Positions 48,947 through 59,300 of a stretch of 64,000 nucleotides of DNA are shown in pieces (the first letter of the stretch is position 1; every line of letters starts with the position of its first letter). Both the position numbers and the translations under genes were made by a program. The notes under the pieces were generated by a model. It saw nothing but the letters and a program-made list of their open reading frames with translations, made no database searches and had not been told where the DNA came from. Location: the NCBI GenBank assembly GCA_029532415.1, contig JAQOTA010000062.1:620001-684000 (forward strand), in the 5' to 3' direction. This DNA is from Marasmius tenuissimus. Taxonomy: Eukaryota > Basidiomycota > Agaricomycetes > Agaricales > Marasmiaceae.

Positions 48947-49656
48947 GCTGGAGTGATGGGCGTTCCATCCTTTCCGACCCCAGCACTTTCATTCCCGTTT
49001 GCGGGATGGTATAAATACGTGTGTGTGCTATGGCTCGTGGGCCACTACTCCCGTCTTTTTCTGCTTTGTCCATTGTAGAATCTTTTTTGTGAACTCTTGT
49101 ACCTACTAGGATGACGGTTTGCGAGCTGCGGATGAGGCTCTCTCGCGAAAGGCCTCTGTCTATCGATGTGTATTATTATCACTGTGCCAATAAAAGTCTT
49201 ATAGCGTTCTGGTCGGCAGTGGTCGAATACAAATGGCTATTGACTAGTGACTTGCCACTAAGGGTCCTGACAGTGACCAGTTGGCAGTCTGACCACTGGC
49301 ATCAGACCAGTGACGGTGAATCGTGATTGCTATCTCCGAAAGGTCACGTGAGCTCCTCCCGTTTATAGCTCCCATTTCCCGTGTCAATTTGAATGTCAAG
49401 TTCGTTGGCTGCTCTACCACCTACACTCGAAGCAGTGGTTCTCCCTGACGACGGCGAACCATACAGAAATCCTTACCATCGTATCGGCTACTGCAGGCCT
49501 GTCTACCAATATGTAACCACCAGGTGGTCACTGTCAATTCAAACATTTGAATCAGGATAGACTTGTTCTCGCTCGTGTGCCTGTGCTCCTACCTTGCGCT
49601 TTACAGCTTTTACAGGTTCGCATATCTTAAAGCGAAACTTCCAACTACCTTTACCC
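48947..49656. other. Spacer between the two kinase genes
   Basis: Includes the terminator side of copy 1 and the promoter side of copy 2. At 49243-49316 AGTGAC occurs three times and interleaves with GACCACTGG and ACCAGTGAC in both orientations, giving several overlapping imperfect dyads. No gene was seen. Confidence 0.4.
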
Positions 49657-52132
49657 ATGGACCCCTCCCATGATCGCTCGAGATGTCGGTCAGCCATAGA
49701 ACACTATTTCAAAAGCAATGGGAGAAATGGAGACCATAGGCAGCTCGTTGACGCCATAACAATGTACTGGAGAACTAGGTAAGTGATACGCTACCCGCGC
49801 AATCAATATCGGTGCTAACGACACCCATTCCATTTTCAAAGGCGGAAAGACCCTTTGGCCATGGTATCTCGCTGTGCAGCCCTACTGAAGGATGCTCCAG
49901 AACTCTTTCAAAGCATGAACGTCCTTTTACTGGCAAGGGATGGCGATACTGAAGTGTTTTCTTCCTGCAACCAAGCGGGGAATTCCATTGAAATTGCGAT
50001 GGTGATATCTCGTGGGAAGGGATATCTCAGTCGTATATCAGAAGACACCTATGTCGACGAACCTGTGTTTATGGACTCAGACGCACTGCTTACCTTTATG
50101 TCGTCGAACACGGTCTTCTACGTCACGAAGTACATGAAGACAGTCTCGAGGAGATGGGCGCCGTTTGTTATGGAGTTACTCCAGCTGGTTTGTCTTCGCC
50201 TCGAAACAGGTATAATCGTTACTGAAATCTTGCCCGAACGTTCTAAAGCTCATCAACAAGAGTCCAATGAGTTGCCCTCTTCGTAGGGAGTGCATCATAT
50301 ACATGCGTTATATGAGCTGGTCGCATTGTGTCTTGCCCTTCACTTTCTATCTTCCTGGAATCACTCGCGTGGGGGATCATCCTGTCTCAGCCGGGGGATT
50401 TTCGGTGAGCGTTTCAGCTGATTCACTGAAGGCAAAGTCTGAACGCGATTTTACGGCGTAGAATATATGGAAGGGCCGCATGGGTACCACAAAAGTTTGT
50501 ATCAAAGTTCTTCGGTTTTTTACCCAGACGTCCAATCGCGACGATGTTATGAAGGTACCTCCAATCCAGCTCAATTGTGTCCCCTCTGATGTACCTCTCA
50601 GGATCTGACAAGCGAAGTGTTGCTATTACGCCAACTACGACATCCCAATATCTTGTCTTTCTTTGGTGTCAATGAGCAGGCTGTATCGCCAAGTTTCGCT
50701 ATAATCACACCATGGATGACGCATGGCAGTCTTCTTGTCTATCTTCAGCGTGTACCGTGCACATTGCAGAAGAGGATACGATTGGTGAGATTTTTGGATT
50801 ATAAAATAGAAAAGTGAAATTTCATGACCGATTGGATTGTGCCGTTGCTCAGCTTCGTCAAGTTGCGGAGGGCCTTGGCTATCTTCATACTCATTCTCCT
50901 CCGGTCGTCCACTGCGACATCAAAGCAGTAAGCCCCATCTCTCCCTAAAAGTTGTACGGATGCCAAGAATAGCTGACAAGCAATCCATAGGGCAATATCC
51001 TTGTCTCCGAGAATGAAGACTGCTGCATCGGTGATTTTGGGCTTTCCATTCTCGAGAAAACCCACAACGAATTTCGCCCTGTGCCATTCACCGACGGCCT
51101 CGACGATAAGTCGGGAATCCGAGGATCACTTCGTTGGCTAGCACCTGAATTGCTCAACCCGTGCCCTACGATACGAAGTAGAAGTAGTCGAGACATCTAC
51201 GCTATGGGCTGCACTATCTTGGAGGTGTGTCAACCGGATCACATCTAGACATTTGTTTAATATGCTGAAGGGATCCCCGTGCATAGGTCATATCCGGACG
51301 CCCGCCTTTCTATGACGAGAAGTCCGAGATCAAAGTTATGATCGATGTCTTGAATGGCCTTCGTCCGGCCTTGCCCCCCGGCGTAGGACTTCCCGCTGTC
51401 ATCTGGCACTTGATTAATTCATGCTGGCAAGAGGACGCTGGGGCTCGCCCGACTGCAGAGAAGATATCGGAAACTCTCGACAAATGGCTCTCACTTCCTC
51501 CCTGGGCGAAGTACCGAACCGGAGAGTGGTATGGGTCAAGGACGAAAGCACAAACTCATTTCCGCGCTAGCAATCTCAACACGACCTATTGGGAAGGAAA
51601 TGACGCCACTCGGCAATCGTCAGATACTTTCGACGATTACGACTTACCTGGGTTGGAAGACGATGGGCGCGGGCGCACGGATTACGATACACCGGCATTC
51701 CAAGATTCTCTATTCGATGCGCGACAGCTGCGGCTTTCATCGACCACAAACGATGCTTCAGCGAGGGGTCAAGCAAATAGGGCATCTTCTCAGCTCTCCA
51801 CTTCCAAAACTGACTGTATCTCTGACTCGGAGATTGACACCAGCAGCAAGGGCTGGTGGTCTGATGAAGATACAGATTCTGGACCCGCAACACCAATCTC
51901 TGCGTTCTCATCGAGTGATTCTCTACCTATGGTGGCGATCTCCCAGTGGGCAATCGACGACCTAGATACCTTTCACTTCAGAGAGAAGGAAATCCTCTCG
52001 GACGAGTCGGTCAAGTCGCGGTCGGAACCCGTTTTCCCATACAAGCCGCCGAAAGGAAGCCTATGGAATAATCGAGAGCTGCAGGGCGCCTGGAGCTCCC
52101 ACATGTACAGACAACGTAGTGGCGTCGAGTAG
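49657..52132 (+). CDS. Protein kinase of a mushroom-type family, tandem copy 2
   Basis: Eight exons: 49657-49778, 49842-50187, 50249-50404, 50462-50554, 50602-50784, 50853-50927, 50991-51224, 51287-52132; 684 aa. Exons 2 to 7 (346, 156, 93, 183, 75, 234 bp) have exactly the lengths of copy 1, proving a common origin by duplication. The catalytic set is complete: Lys223 (VCIK), VHCDIKAGNI with Asp322, DFG at 340-342, and GSLRWLAPELL. The N-terminal domain is conserved (APELFQSMNVLLLARDGD, EIAMVISRGKGYL, SRRWAPFVMELLQL). The C-terminal tail is about 48 residues longer than in copy 1 but closes with the same block (FPYKPPKGSLWNNRELQGAW). Substrates and pathway are unknown. Confidence 0.9.
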
Positions 52133-52417
52133 GGACTCAACGCCTAAGGCCATCACTTTTTATTATCTAAACACTATGTATAGTTTCAATTATTGGATAC
52201 TTGGACTCCGCTACCCTGGATTTTGTTACAATCGCTATGAACTTGTTGGCACTCGTCTCTATTGCTTGTGTGAGTATGTTCATTTCTCGTCTGTGCTCTC
52301 TCGTGCTGACGGTCTGAAAAGGATTTGATTGACATTGCAGCGAATGTTGGCTTCCTACTTGTAACTTGGCATAGCAACTACGACTAATCCGTCTGCGTCA
52401 TCAGACATCCGAATCCC
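52133..52417. other. Convergent 3' flank
   Basis: Terminator space between kinase copy 2 and the small secreted-protein gene on the other strand. Confidence 0.4.
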
Positions 52418-53019
52418 TCATATCAACCTCTCCCCGTCCCATCTTCTCACTACAGTGTTCGCTGGGTTTGATGCATAATAGCAGTCTCCCACGTCGACGA
52501 TATGCCAGGTGGGTGTTAGACTACCCGCAAAGTCCTTACCTTTCCAGCCTAGGACCAACTTCTCGAGGTCCTTCGCAGTGAGCCCAGAGGTAGAGACACC
52601 CCCAATAACCCACCAGCTTCCATCGTTCTGTGTGAACCAAAGAGTGTAATCACTCTGTATAACGACATGGTCATGAAGTCGCGTCAAGTATGGATTATCT
52701 CCGAAAGACTCACCTGGACGTCATGACTGGGGCTTTCACGAGCGACTTGACCTCCAAGGACTTGGAAATTAGGAAAGGTGATGATTAGCACAGGATGTGG
52801 ACACGCGCTTCATGAATCGTCACCTTGGTTTATCTCTACTTTGTACGCATCGCGGTTGTAATCTGCTGGCAGCTGAGGGGACGGCTTCACGATATAGCGA
52901 CAGGAGATGCGTTCTCCAAGGGGTCCTGGTGCTGGGCAATCAGCCCGGGCGTCCAGTGGGGCGGCGAATGCGGATACACTAGCGAGGGCGAGAGCGATGA
53001 GAGGTTTAAAAGCGAACAT
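52418..53019 (-). CDS. Small secreted protein, intact member of a local family
   Basis: Complement exons: 53019-52824, 52751-52714, 52654-52418; 156 aa. The start at 53019 gives a clear signal peptide (MFAFKPLIALALASVSAFAA) and a short PLDARA linker. The mature protein has three cysteines (DCPAPGPLGERISCRYIVKP and VDVGDCYYAS) and a Trp-rich core (DYTLWFTQNDGSWWVIGGVS). I do not recognise the family. A TATA box lies 56 bp upstream. Three decayed or rearranged relatives follow within 2.3 kb (53785-53885, 54644-54930, 55084-55273), so the locus has been actively duplicating and breaking. Confidence 0.8.
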
Positions 53020-53074
53020 CTTGAAGCCTCTGAAGAACCAGAGCCTGGCAACACAAACCCTTTCACGTCTGTCC

Positions 53075-53080
53075 TTTATA
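53075..53080 (-). promoter_or_regulatory. TATA box of the small secreted-protein gene
   Basis: TATAAA on the minus strand, 56 bp before the ATG at 53019. Confidence 0.5.
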
Positions 53081-53784
53081 GGTTTTACCATTGGGCTACG
53101 GGTATCGTACTATTTCCATCGCCTCAAATTTGGGAGCAGAGTCAGTCTGGAGTGCGAGTCTTCAGCACTGTTGGAGACCGTCGCGTACGAGGTCTTTCCT
53201 AGCAGTGACTTTGAGACTCCATTCAAAGGCGGGATCAAAACTGAGAGCGCCGTGTGTGCCGGGACGATTCGAAACTGTCTGACGCCCGAAGTGACCTTGA
53301 AGGTCGGTGCCGGACGATTGATATTGTCACGGAGGCTTTGTATGCAATCTTTGACTACATTTCCCAATCATCCTCCGAGCCGGACCTGGTCACCACTCTT
53401 TAGTATCTGACTTTTCCCATCCCTTCGGGCCCGGCATAACGACCAGTGTGTTGATCTCCAAGTTCGGAGACAGCCACCTCCACCGGGAAATCGCAATTTG
53501 AACTTGACGCTAGTATACATCGACCTCGACCGTTAAGGCAGACACGTCTCTATTCGGCAAACTGGAGAAGATTATTTTGAGGTACATTTACATATTGATG
53601 GCCTGATACTGATTGTTTGGAACTAACGAATGTTCACTTGTGAGTCGTCCGACCTCGAAAAATGCCTTTACAATAGCACTCATCTGTCGCACATAATAAG
53701 TATGCATGTTACCACAAGTATGGAGTTCAAGGAACACTCAGAAAAGCCCGAGTCGAACTCTGCTTTCTCTGATAGTCCACTAAA
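53081..53784. other. Unassigned flank of the secreted-protein gene
   Basis: Short open frames only; nothing recognised. Confidence 0.35.
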
Positions 53785-53885
53785 GCTCCTCAATTCCTTT
53801 GAGTGAGCGATATTGCAGGACGAACCGCTGATATGCCAGTAAGGTACGAGGTCCCCCGGAATGTCCTTCTCAGCCCGGGCACTTA
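53785..53885 (-). pseudogene. Fragment of a secreted-protein paralogue (last exon)
   Basis: Minus-strand reading EKDIPGDLVPYWHISGSSC corresponds to GKDFAGSLTPTWHIVDVGDC of the intact gene at 52418-53019. The preceding Trp-rich part and the signal peptide are missing. Too short for certainty; the match rests on KD, G-L-P, WHI and the Cys in register. Confidence 0.45.
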
Positions 53886-54643
53886 GAGCAGGAGTGAGGA
53901 CGAGAGACCTAAGGAAAACCATACTCTAAAGGTCGATGTCCAGGGCTCGGAGTAGCGATCGATGAGTTGTTATCGAGCCCTTGTATGACCTGTTTCGACG
54001 TTTCAAACTGACCTCGAGTAATCAAGCACACATATATGAAAAAATCCAGAGAGAGCACTGGGCACTCATAGATTCGCTCCGGAATGTGCCTAGCATCGAA
54101 CATGTGCATTGAGAACCAGCAAACTTAGAATGACGACCACAAGGCTCGCTGCGCTGGAAAGAATTATTTTGAATGACTGATGGTACCATCAGATCAAAAC
54201 CAGTGTTTACTGTAACTGAGATCGATTCAGTAGTTCGAGTCTATGTCCACTTTGCCCGAGCCCGTACTAGCTCCGCGGGAGGCAAGAACAAAAGGCGTCA
54301 AAATTGTGAGAGGCGTTCTGGAGTGTAGCCTAGTGTAGCCTGGCGCATCACCGACGCCCACATTTGCAATGGAACTTGCTCGGGTCCTGTAAGACAGGGG
54401 GCGGGAGGGGTTGTGCTGGTCAATTGGATTGAATTGCACGCACCCTACTCTATAAGATTCCACTCATACATCTCGGATCGAAAAATGAGAGGAATTGGTC
54501 GCAGGCCCGGTGGTTTGTGCAGATTTGGTTGCGGAGCGTGGTCTTAAGTATTGTCCCACGCCTCACCATCATTCGGAGGATGCTGACACTTCACCAGGGT
54601 CCTGATCAATGATACCTCTGGCACTTTAGTTCTCAGTGGCCAG
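53886..54643. other. Unassigned stretch between family fragments
   Basis: No gene recognised. It may contain a decayed first exon for the plus-strand fragment that follows. Confidence 0.3.
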
Positions 54644-54930
54644 GTCATACTTAAAAGTCCTAGCCATAATGTAACAGTGAGTTTTCATCTCTGCTCATCT
54701 GATGAGCAGGTTGGCTGAGCAAGTTGTCTGGCCTCACAGAGCAATTACATGCTTTGGTTCAAAATTTCCGGGCAAAGCTGGGTTGTTATCGGGACTGTCA
54801 CACTTCTGGGCTCAACGGACAAGGTCTCGAGAAGTTGGTGACTGCCTGAATCGGGAAGGACCTCATGCCAAGTTGGCATGTGGATGTTGTGTCGAATTGC
54901 TACTGTAACTCGAAACCAGGAGAGAAGGCC
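54644..54930 (+). pseudogene. Secreted-protein paralogue, exons 2-3 only, on the opposite strand
   Basis: On the plus strand, 54644-54676 resembles exon 2 of the intact gene and ends at a GTGAGT donor. From 54740, after the acceptor CTCACAG, the sequence reads SNYMLWF, SWVVIG and GSTDK; further on comes GKDLMPSWHVDVV and NCYCNSKPG. These match SDYTLWF, SWWVIG, GLTAK, GKDFAG, TPTWHIVDV and DCYYASNPA of the intact minus-strand gene. Stops and frame changes (for example TGA at 54847) break it. No first exon was found up to 53.9 kb. Its orientation is opposite to every other family piece here. Confidence 0.65.
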
Positions 54931-55083
54931 GTTGTTGTGAAAAGATGGAATGGAGACAGACTAGTATGAAGAGGGCTTCGTTTACCGGTGATACCATGAC
55001 TCCATATGTCGATAAAACAAAGAGGCGGATGCACAAGGTTACTGTGCCGATCCCCGACTCAGAGAATGGCAGTAATAGCTCAC

Positions 55084-55273
55084 CATTATTTATCTCGTTA
55101 TGCCATGGAGTCCGCTGGTAGAGGTACAGAGGGAGTGACGTGGTAGTGACAACTAATAGACTCTCCTGGAGGACCGGGCTCTGGGGTGCTGTCGAACAAG
55201 CAGCTGGTGCGTCTGGAATGGCGACTACAACTGCGGCAAAGATAACAGTTGCAAGAAACTTGCAGAGGATCAT
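55084..55273 (-). pseudogene. Secreted-protein paralogue, exon 1 with two compensating frameshifts
   Basis: The minus strand begins with an ATG at 55273 and a signal peptide (LATVIFAAVVVAIPDAPA), and ends at a conserved donor (ATG|GTGAGC at 55084). Start and end are in one frame: the final EINN matches EINQ of the intact gene. The middle, however, matches only in another frame, where it reads PEPGPPGESISCHYHVTPS against PAPGPLGERISCRYIVKPS. Exon length is 190 bp against 196 bp, a multiple-of-three difference. So either an expressed gene has a 30-residue frame-swapped core, or this is a pseudogene. No exon 3 in the right orientation follows. Confidence 0.6.
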
Positions 55274-55289
55274 TGTAAATCGCCAGCAA

Positions 55290-56364
55290 GGACGATCAAA
55301 ATTTACAAATCGATCTTTATACGACTTGACGGCTGAGCGCGGCTTGGGAGACCAGGTTAGGGCATCCATCTTGAGTATAATCTGGAGGATAGTGAGCAAC
55401 CCGAAGCACGAGCTGGTCGAATGGGTATTCAGATGCGGTATTAATCATGACACGCATACCGCATGGTTCTCAAGATTTTAGATTCCTCGTAGACTCACCA
55501 TAGCCTTGGAAATATCGAGTGATTGGGAGCTTTTTGAAGAATCTCTCGTACCAGAGGACCCAAGGATGATGCTCGCGAAAGTGGCGTTTTCTTTGAGATC
55601 GAAGTTGCAGACGTACTCGACTTACGGAACAAGTTGTTCGTAGGATGAGCCGTTTCAACGAATTCCGAAAGAGAATCTATAATATCGTCGAACTTTGTTG
55701 TAGGTTGAACTTCGTGTTGACAGGGATAGCACAAGAGAAGGGATTAATACAGCTTCAAAGAAGGATTCGCACGCAGATAGAGGAACCGGTGAACGTTAAA
55801 GTTCACGAGGCTGCGGCTTTGTTCTCCGGGGGCGGCTTTTGAATCTCCGCTTTTGCACGTGACTACTTCGGAGGTGAGCCGCCCGGCGTCGGAGCATGAT
55901 GAACAACAGATTATTAGATATACACCTCTCTTGGTCTCTCACCACCACGACTCACGCGCATGAGGCAAAGGGACTGTGCCCAGGTTGAATGGTGCTGTAG
56001 TCGTCCTACGGCAATAGGGACCGGCCAGACTACAAAGCAGTATTTGACAGCGATAGCAACAGCACATCGCCGCTCGTGTATAGCTCTCGATTGTATGGCA
56101 TTTCTGGCAGTTGAATCCAGGAGCGTTTAGACAACTTACCCTTCTTACAGGTACACGAACTTGACGGATGGTTGAGAGCCAAGACACCCGCATTGACAGG
56201 GCGATTGACTTGAACAGCGCAAGGTTTTATTTTGAGGCCCTCACCCACGATACAATAGGATAATGTGTGTCGCGACTCGCAACATGATTACAAGGGTATT
56301 TAATAGCAAAACAAACGCCATAAACCTGGAGCAAAACCCGATAGAGATCTAACTAGTTGATTGA
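55290..56364. other. Unassigned region downstream of the fusion gene
   Basis: Short open frames on both strands; none recognised. Confidence 0.35.
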
Positions 56365-59300
56365 TCACCAATGACTCCCCTTCGCTGGTAAAGGAGGAGC
56401 CTTCTCCCTTCCAGTTGGCGAGTCTCCATTACGAGACCCCCCAGATCTCGAACCGCCGTACACCGACAGTTTCCTCCCGAACGTCGCAGCCTGCAAGTCC
56501 TTCCTCGACATCGACGAAATCGAGCCCGCGTTCGACCTGGGAGGTACTCCATTCAGCCTATCCAAGGACATTTGTCGACTCGCTGCACGGCTATGTGTGC
56601 GAGAAGGTAGGGGGGAGGGGTCTATAGGTGATGAGCCCTCCGACGAAGTATAGGCATAGTCCATCTCGTGCTCGCTCTCGGATTGAGGTTGAGAGTCATC
56701 TCCGTTGCGGCTGTGGTTTCTACTCTGGCTTCTACTCGCAGGGGCACCGTATAGGGTTACAGCGTGATCCAGAGTCAACACCCCATTCTGATTGAGGCTC
56801 TTCGACAACCTTCGGATATCTTTCATTCTTCCCTGCATAAACGTCGACATGCGGTTCATAGCCCGTGAGGAGATCTGTTCCTCGAAGCTGGTCTTCGCGT
56901 TTCTCCCGCCCTTCGCTCGAGCAGTGTGTGCGTCCGCGAGTCGCAAGGGGCGTGGCCCCGAGGGTTGGGCAAGAGGTTGTTGTGGCAGCCGGGGTGTTGG
57001 CAAGTCGTAATCTTCCTCGTCCTCGTATACTGTAGGCGCCCTCGAGGGCCCTTTCCTCCTCGCTGTCATACCGGGGGACTTCGCCACCGATGACACAGCC
57101 TGCGAGAGGACCTGATCGAAGGAAACGCTCTGTCTCTTCTTCCTCCCTCCGATGGGTGCATTAAAAGTATTCGACGCTTTCATCGGCCTCTCCATATCCA
57201 AACCCATGTGTATGTCCACGGACGAATGGATATCCTTGGTGAGTAGGAAGAAGCTACTATCCTTGACCCGACGTTGGATGAACCTCCATCGAGCACGGGC
57301 GGGATTGGCTTCTCGTTCGGGGTGGTAGAGAGATTGGGCGGCAAGGTCGACGTAGAAGCTTTCAACTCTTTCGGCGATGCGTTGAAGAACTGACATCAAA
57401 ACAGTCGAGATTTTGTGGAGTGCCTTTTGTAGAGATAGAGGAGCAGAATGAGAACGATCCTCACTAAAGCAAGGGGGAGGAAGTGTGGCATTCCACTCAC
57501 CTGTTTCTCCTTGCCCGGATACTTCTTCAAGACCTCTGCAACCTTCAAAAATGTATCATACCCACCACATACATCCTCTCTCACGTACTCCAAAAACCTA
57601 ACATCCAACTCCAACACGTTTCTTGTGTACCCCATAATCCCCTTTTCAAACGCAGAGACCGATGTGGCAGCGTTGCTGACGAACTCGCCTAGTTCAGCAA
57701 TTTCCTTGCGAGCCTGGACAGCTGAGGGACTGGAGCTTGCGTGAGTAACTATGCCGATCACATCAGGGAGGGGGGATTGATCGTCGTTGTTGGCGATACA
57801 AAAGGAAAGTTGAAGGTAAAGTTCCTGAAGTCTACGAGCACAGTAGTGAACGTAAACGTAAGCAAGTTGAACGGGAGGGATAAAAGCATCCCAAGCTTAC
57901 TTAGAACCAAAGAGAACAGGGAACCCGGTCAATGTGAGGAGTCTGCAAAACACAACTTTAGTTCTCATTCTCAATAGATTAGCCAGCACCACTCACCGGC
58001 TCTGCAGCTGGTAAAACTTTCTGATCGCATGCGTCGAAATCAGGCCACCCGAGAACCACGTTGCAGCATCTTTCTGTAACACATCCGTCTCGAAGAAGAG
58101 GGTAGTCAAGCTCTCCACGCAGTTTCGGAGGTAGTCCACCCAGAGGTCATACAGATCGTTGAGCTCGGGCATCTGGAAGGTGGGTTTGGGCATGAGGTAT
58201 CCGATGAAGTATTTACCGAGAAGACTACGGAAGTTCCGCCCAAAGGTCAGTGAAAGCTACCTCGGCCCAACGCTAGGAGAAGCAAAACACACCTCATGAC
58301 CTCTGGATTACTCGTATGCCCAACCTCGTCAAACGTCACGCTAGCATCCAACCCCGCACTACCAGCCACAATCATCGTCCCTCCAGGATGAATTGGTAAA
58401 AACTCCGTAACATCATAAACACACCCATGCACTCCAATCCACATCTTCGAATTGTCCCGATGCCCCGTATGCCTCGCCAGTTCGCTGAGCGGAAGGTACT
58501 TCTCATTTTCGCTCATTGCCCTTGGAGTCATGAACACGTCCAACATAAACCTCCTCTCCGCAAATGCCTGGGCCAACATCTCGTCCGCTCCCTCCTTCGT
58601 CACAGCACGGTACTTGTAGAGTGCCCGTTGAATACCTGAAATGACCGTTTCGTACAGGGAGATCGAACCACAGATGTAGAGATAGCCTCCATGGCCACCC
58701 AGTTTGGTCGAAATCACCATATCGCAAACAAGGGGCCCTTGATCCATAATCGTCTGGTCAATGTATCGTGGCTCCATCTGCTTCTCCACCAAATCCCTCC
58801 CGACAGGGTCATACACCAACCCATGCGAGTCCCGGGAAAACGCGACGTGCAATTCTAGTTTTCCCGCAAGAACGTAGTCCCTCAGCTCGTGTTTATATAG
58901 GAACTTCTTCCGGGATTGCACACCCAAGAACAGCACGTTCCGTCCTATAACTCCAGAACCTATTCGTGCTTCCCAGAAACTACGGAACGGTGCGATTCCG
59001 GATCCTCCGGCAAACATGGCGACGGGGGCAGATGGGGAGATGGGAAGTTGGAAGTTGAGTGGACGGGAGACGCCGACAAGGACTCTATCTTCTTCGTACC
59101 CTTTGCTGGTGAGGTGATGTTTTGGCTCGTGATCAAGGGTAGCGTCAGGGTTGAGGAAACCACTCGACACGCCTGGTCGGGTTACTTTCATTCCTCGAGC
59201 GTCAGGAAGAAGTAGCAATGAATTTACTTCATGCTCCGCTCGACCGACCGTCAGGTCGAGGGATTCAGGCATGAGGTCGAAGGGGAATGAAGATATGGAG

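Noticed and set aside
53680..53922. An 80-codon minus-strand gene
   Set aside because: Only the last-exon part resembles the secreted family; the rest is unrelated and there is no signal peptide, so it is treated as a fragment.
57993..58193. A separate short minus-strand gene after the cytochrome b5 exon
   Set aside because: Splice sites on both sides join it in phase to the fusion gene, and its internal ATG is not preceded by a stop in that frame.
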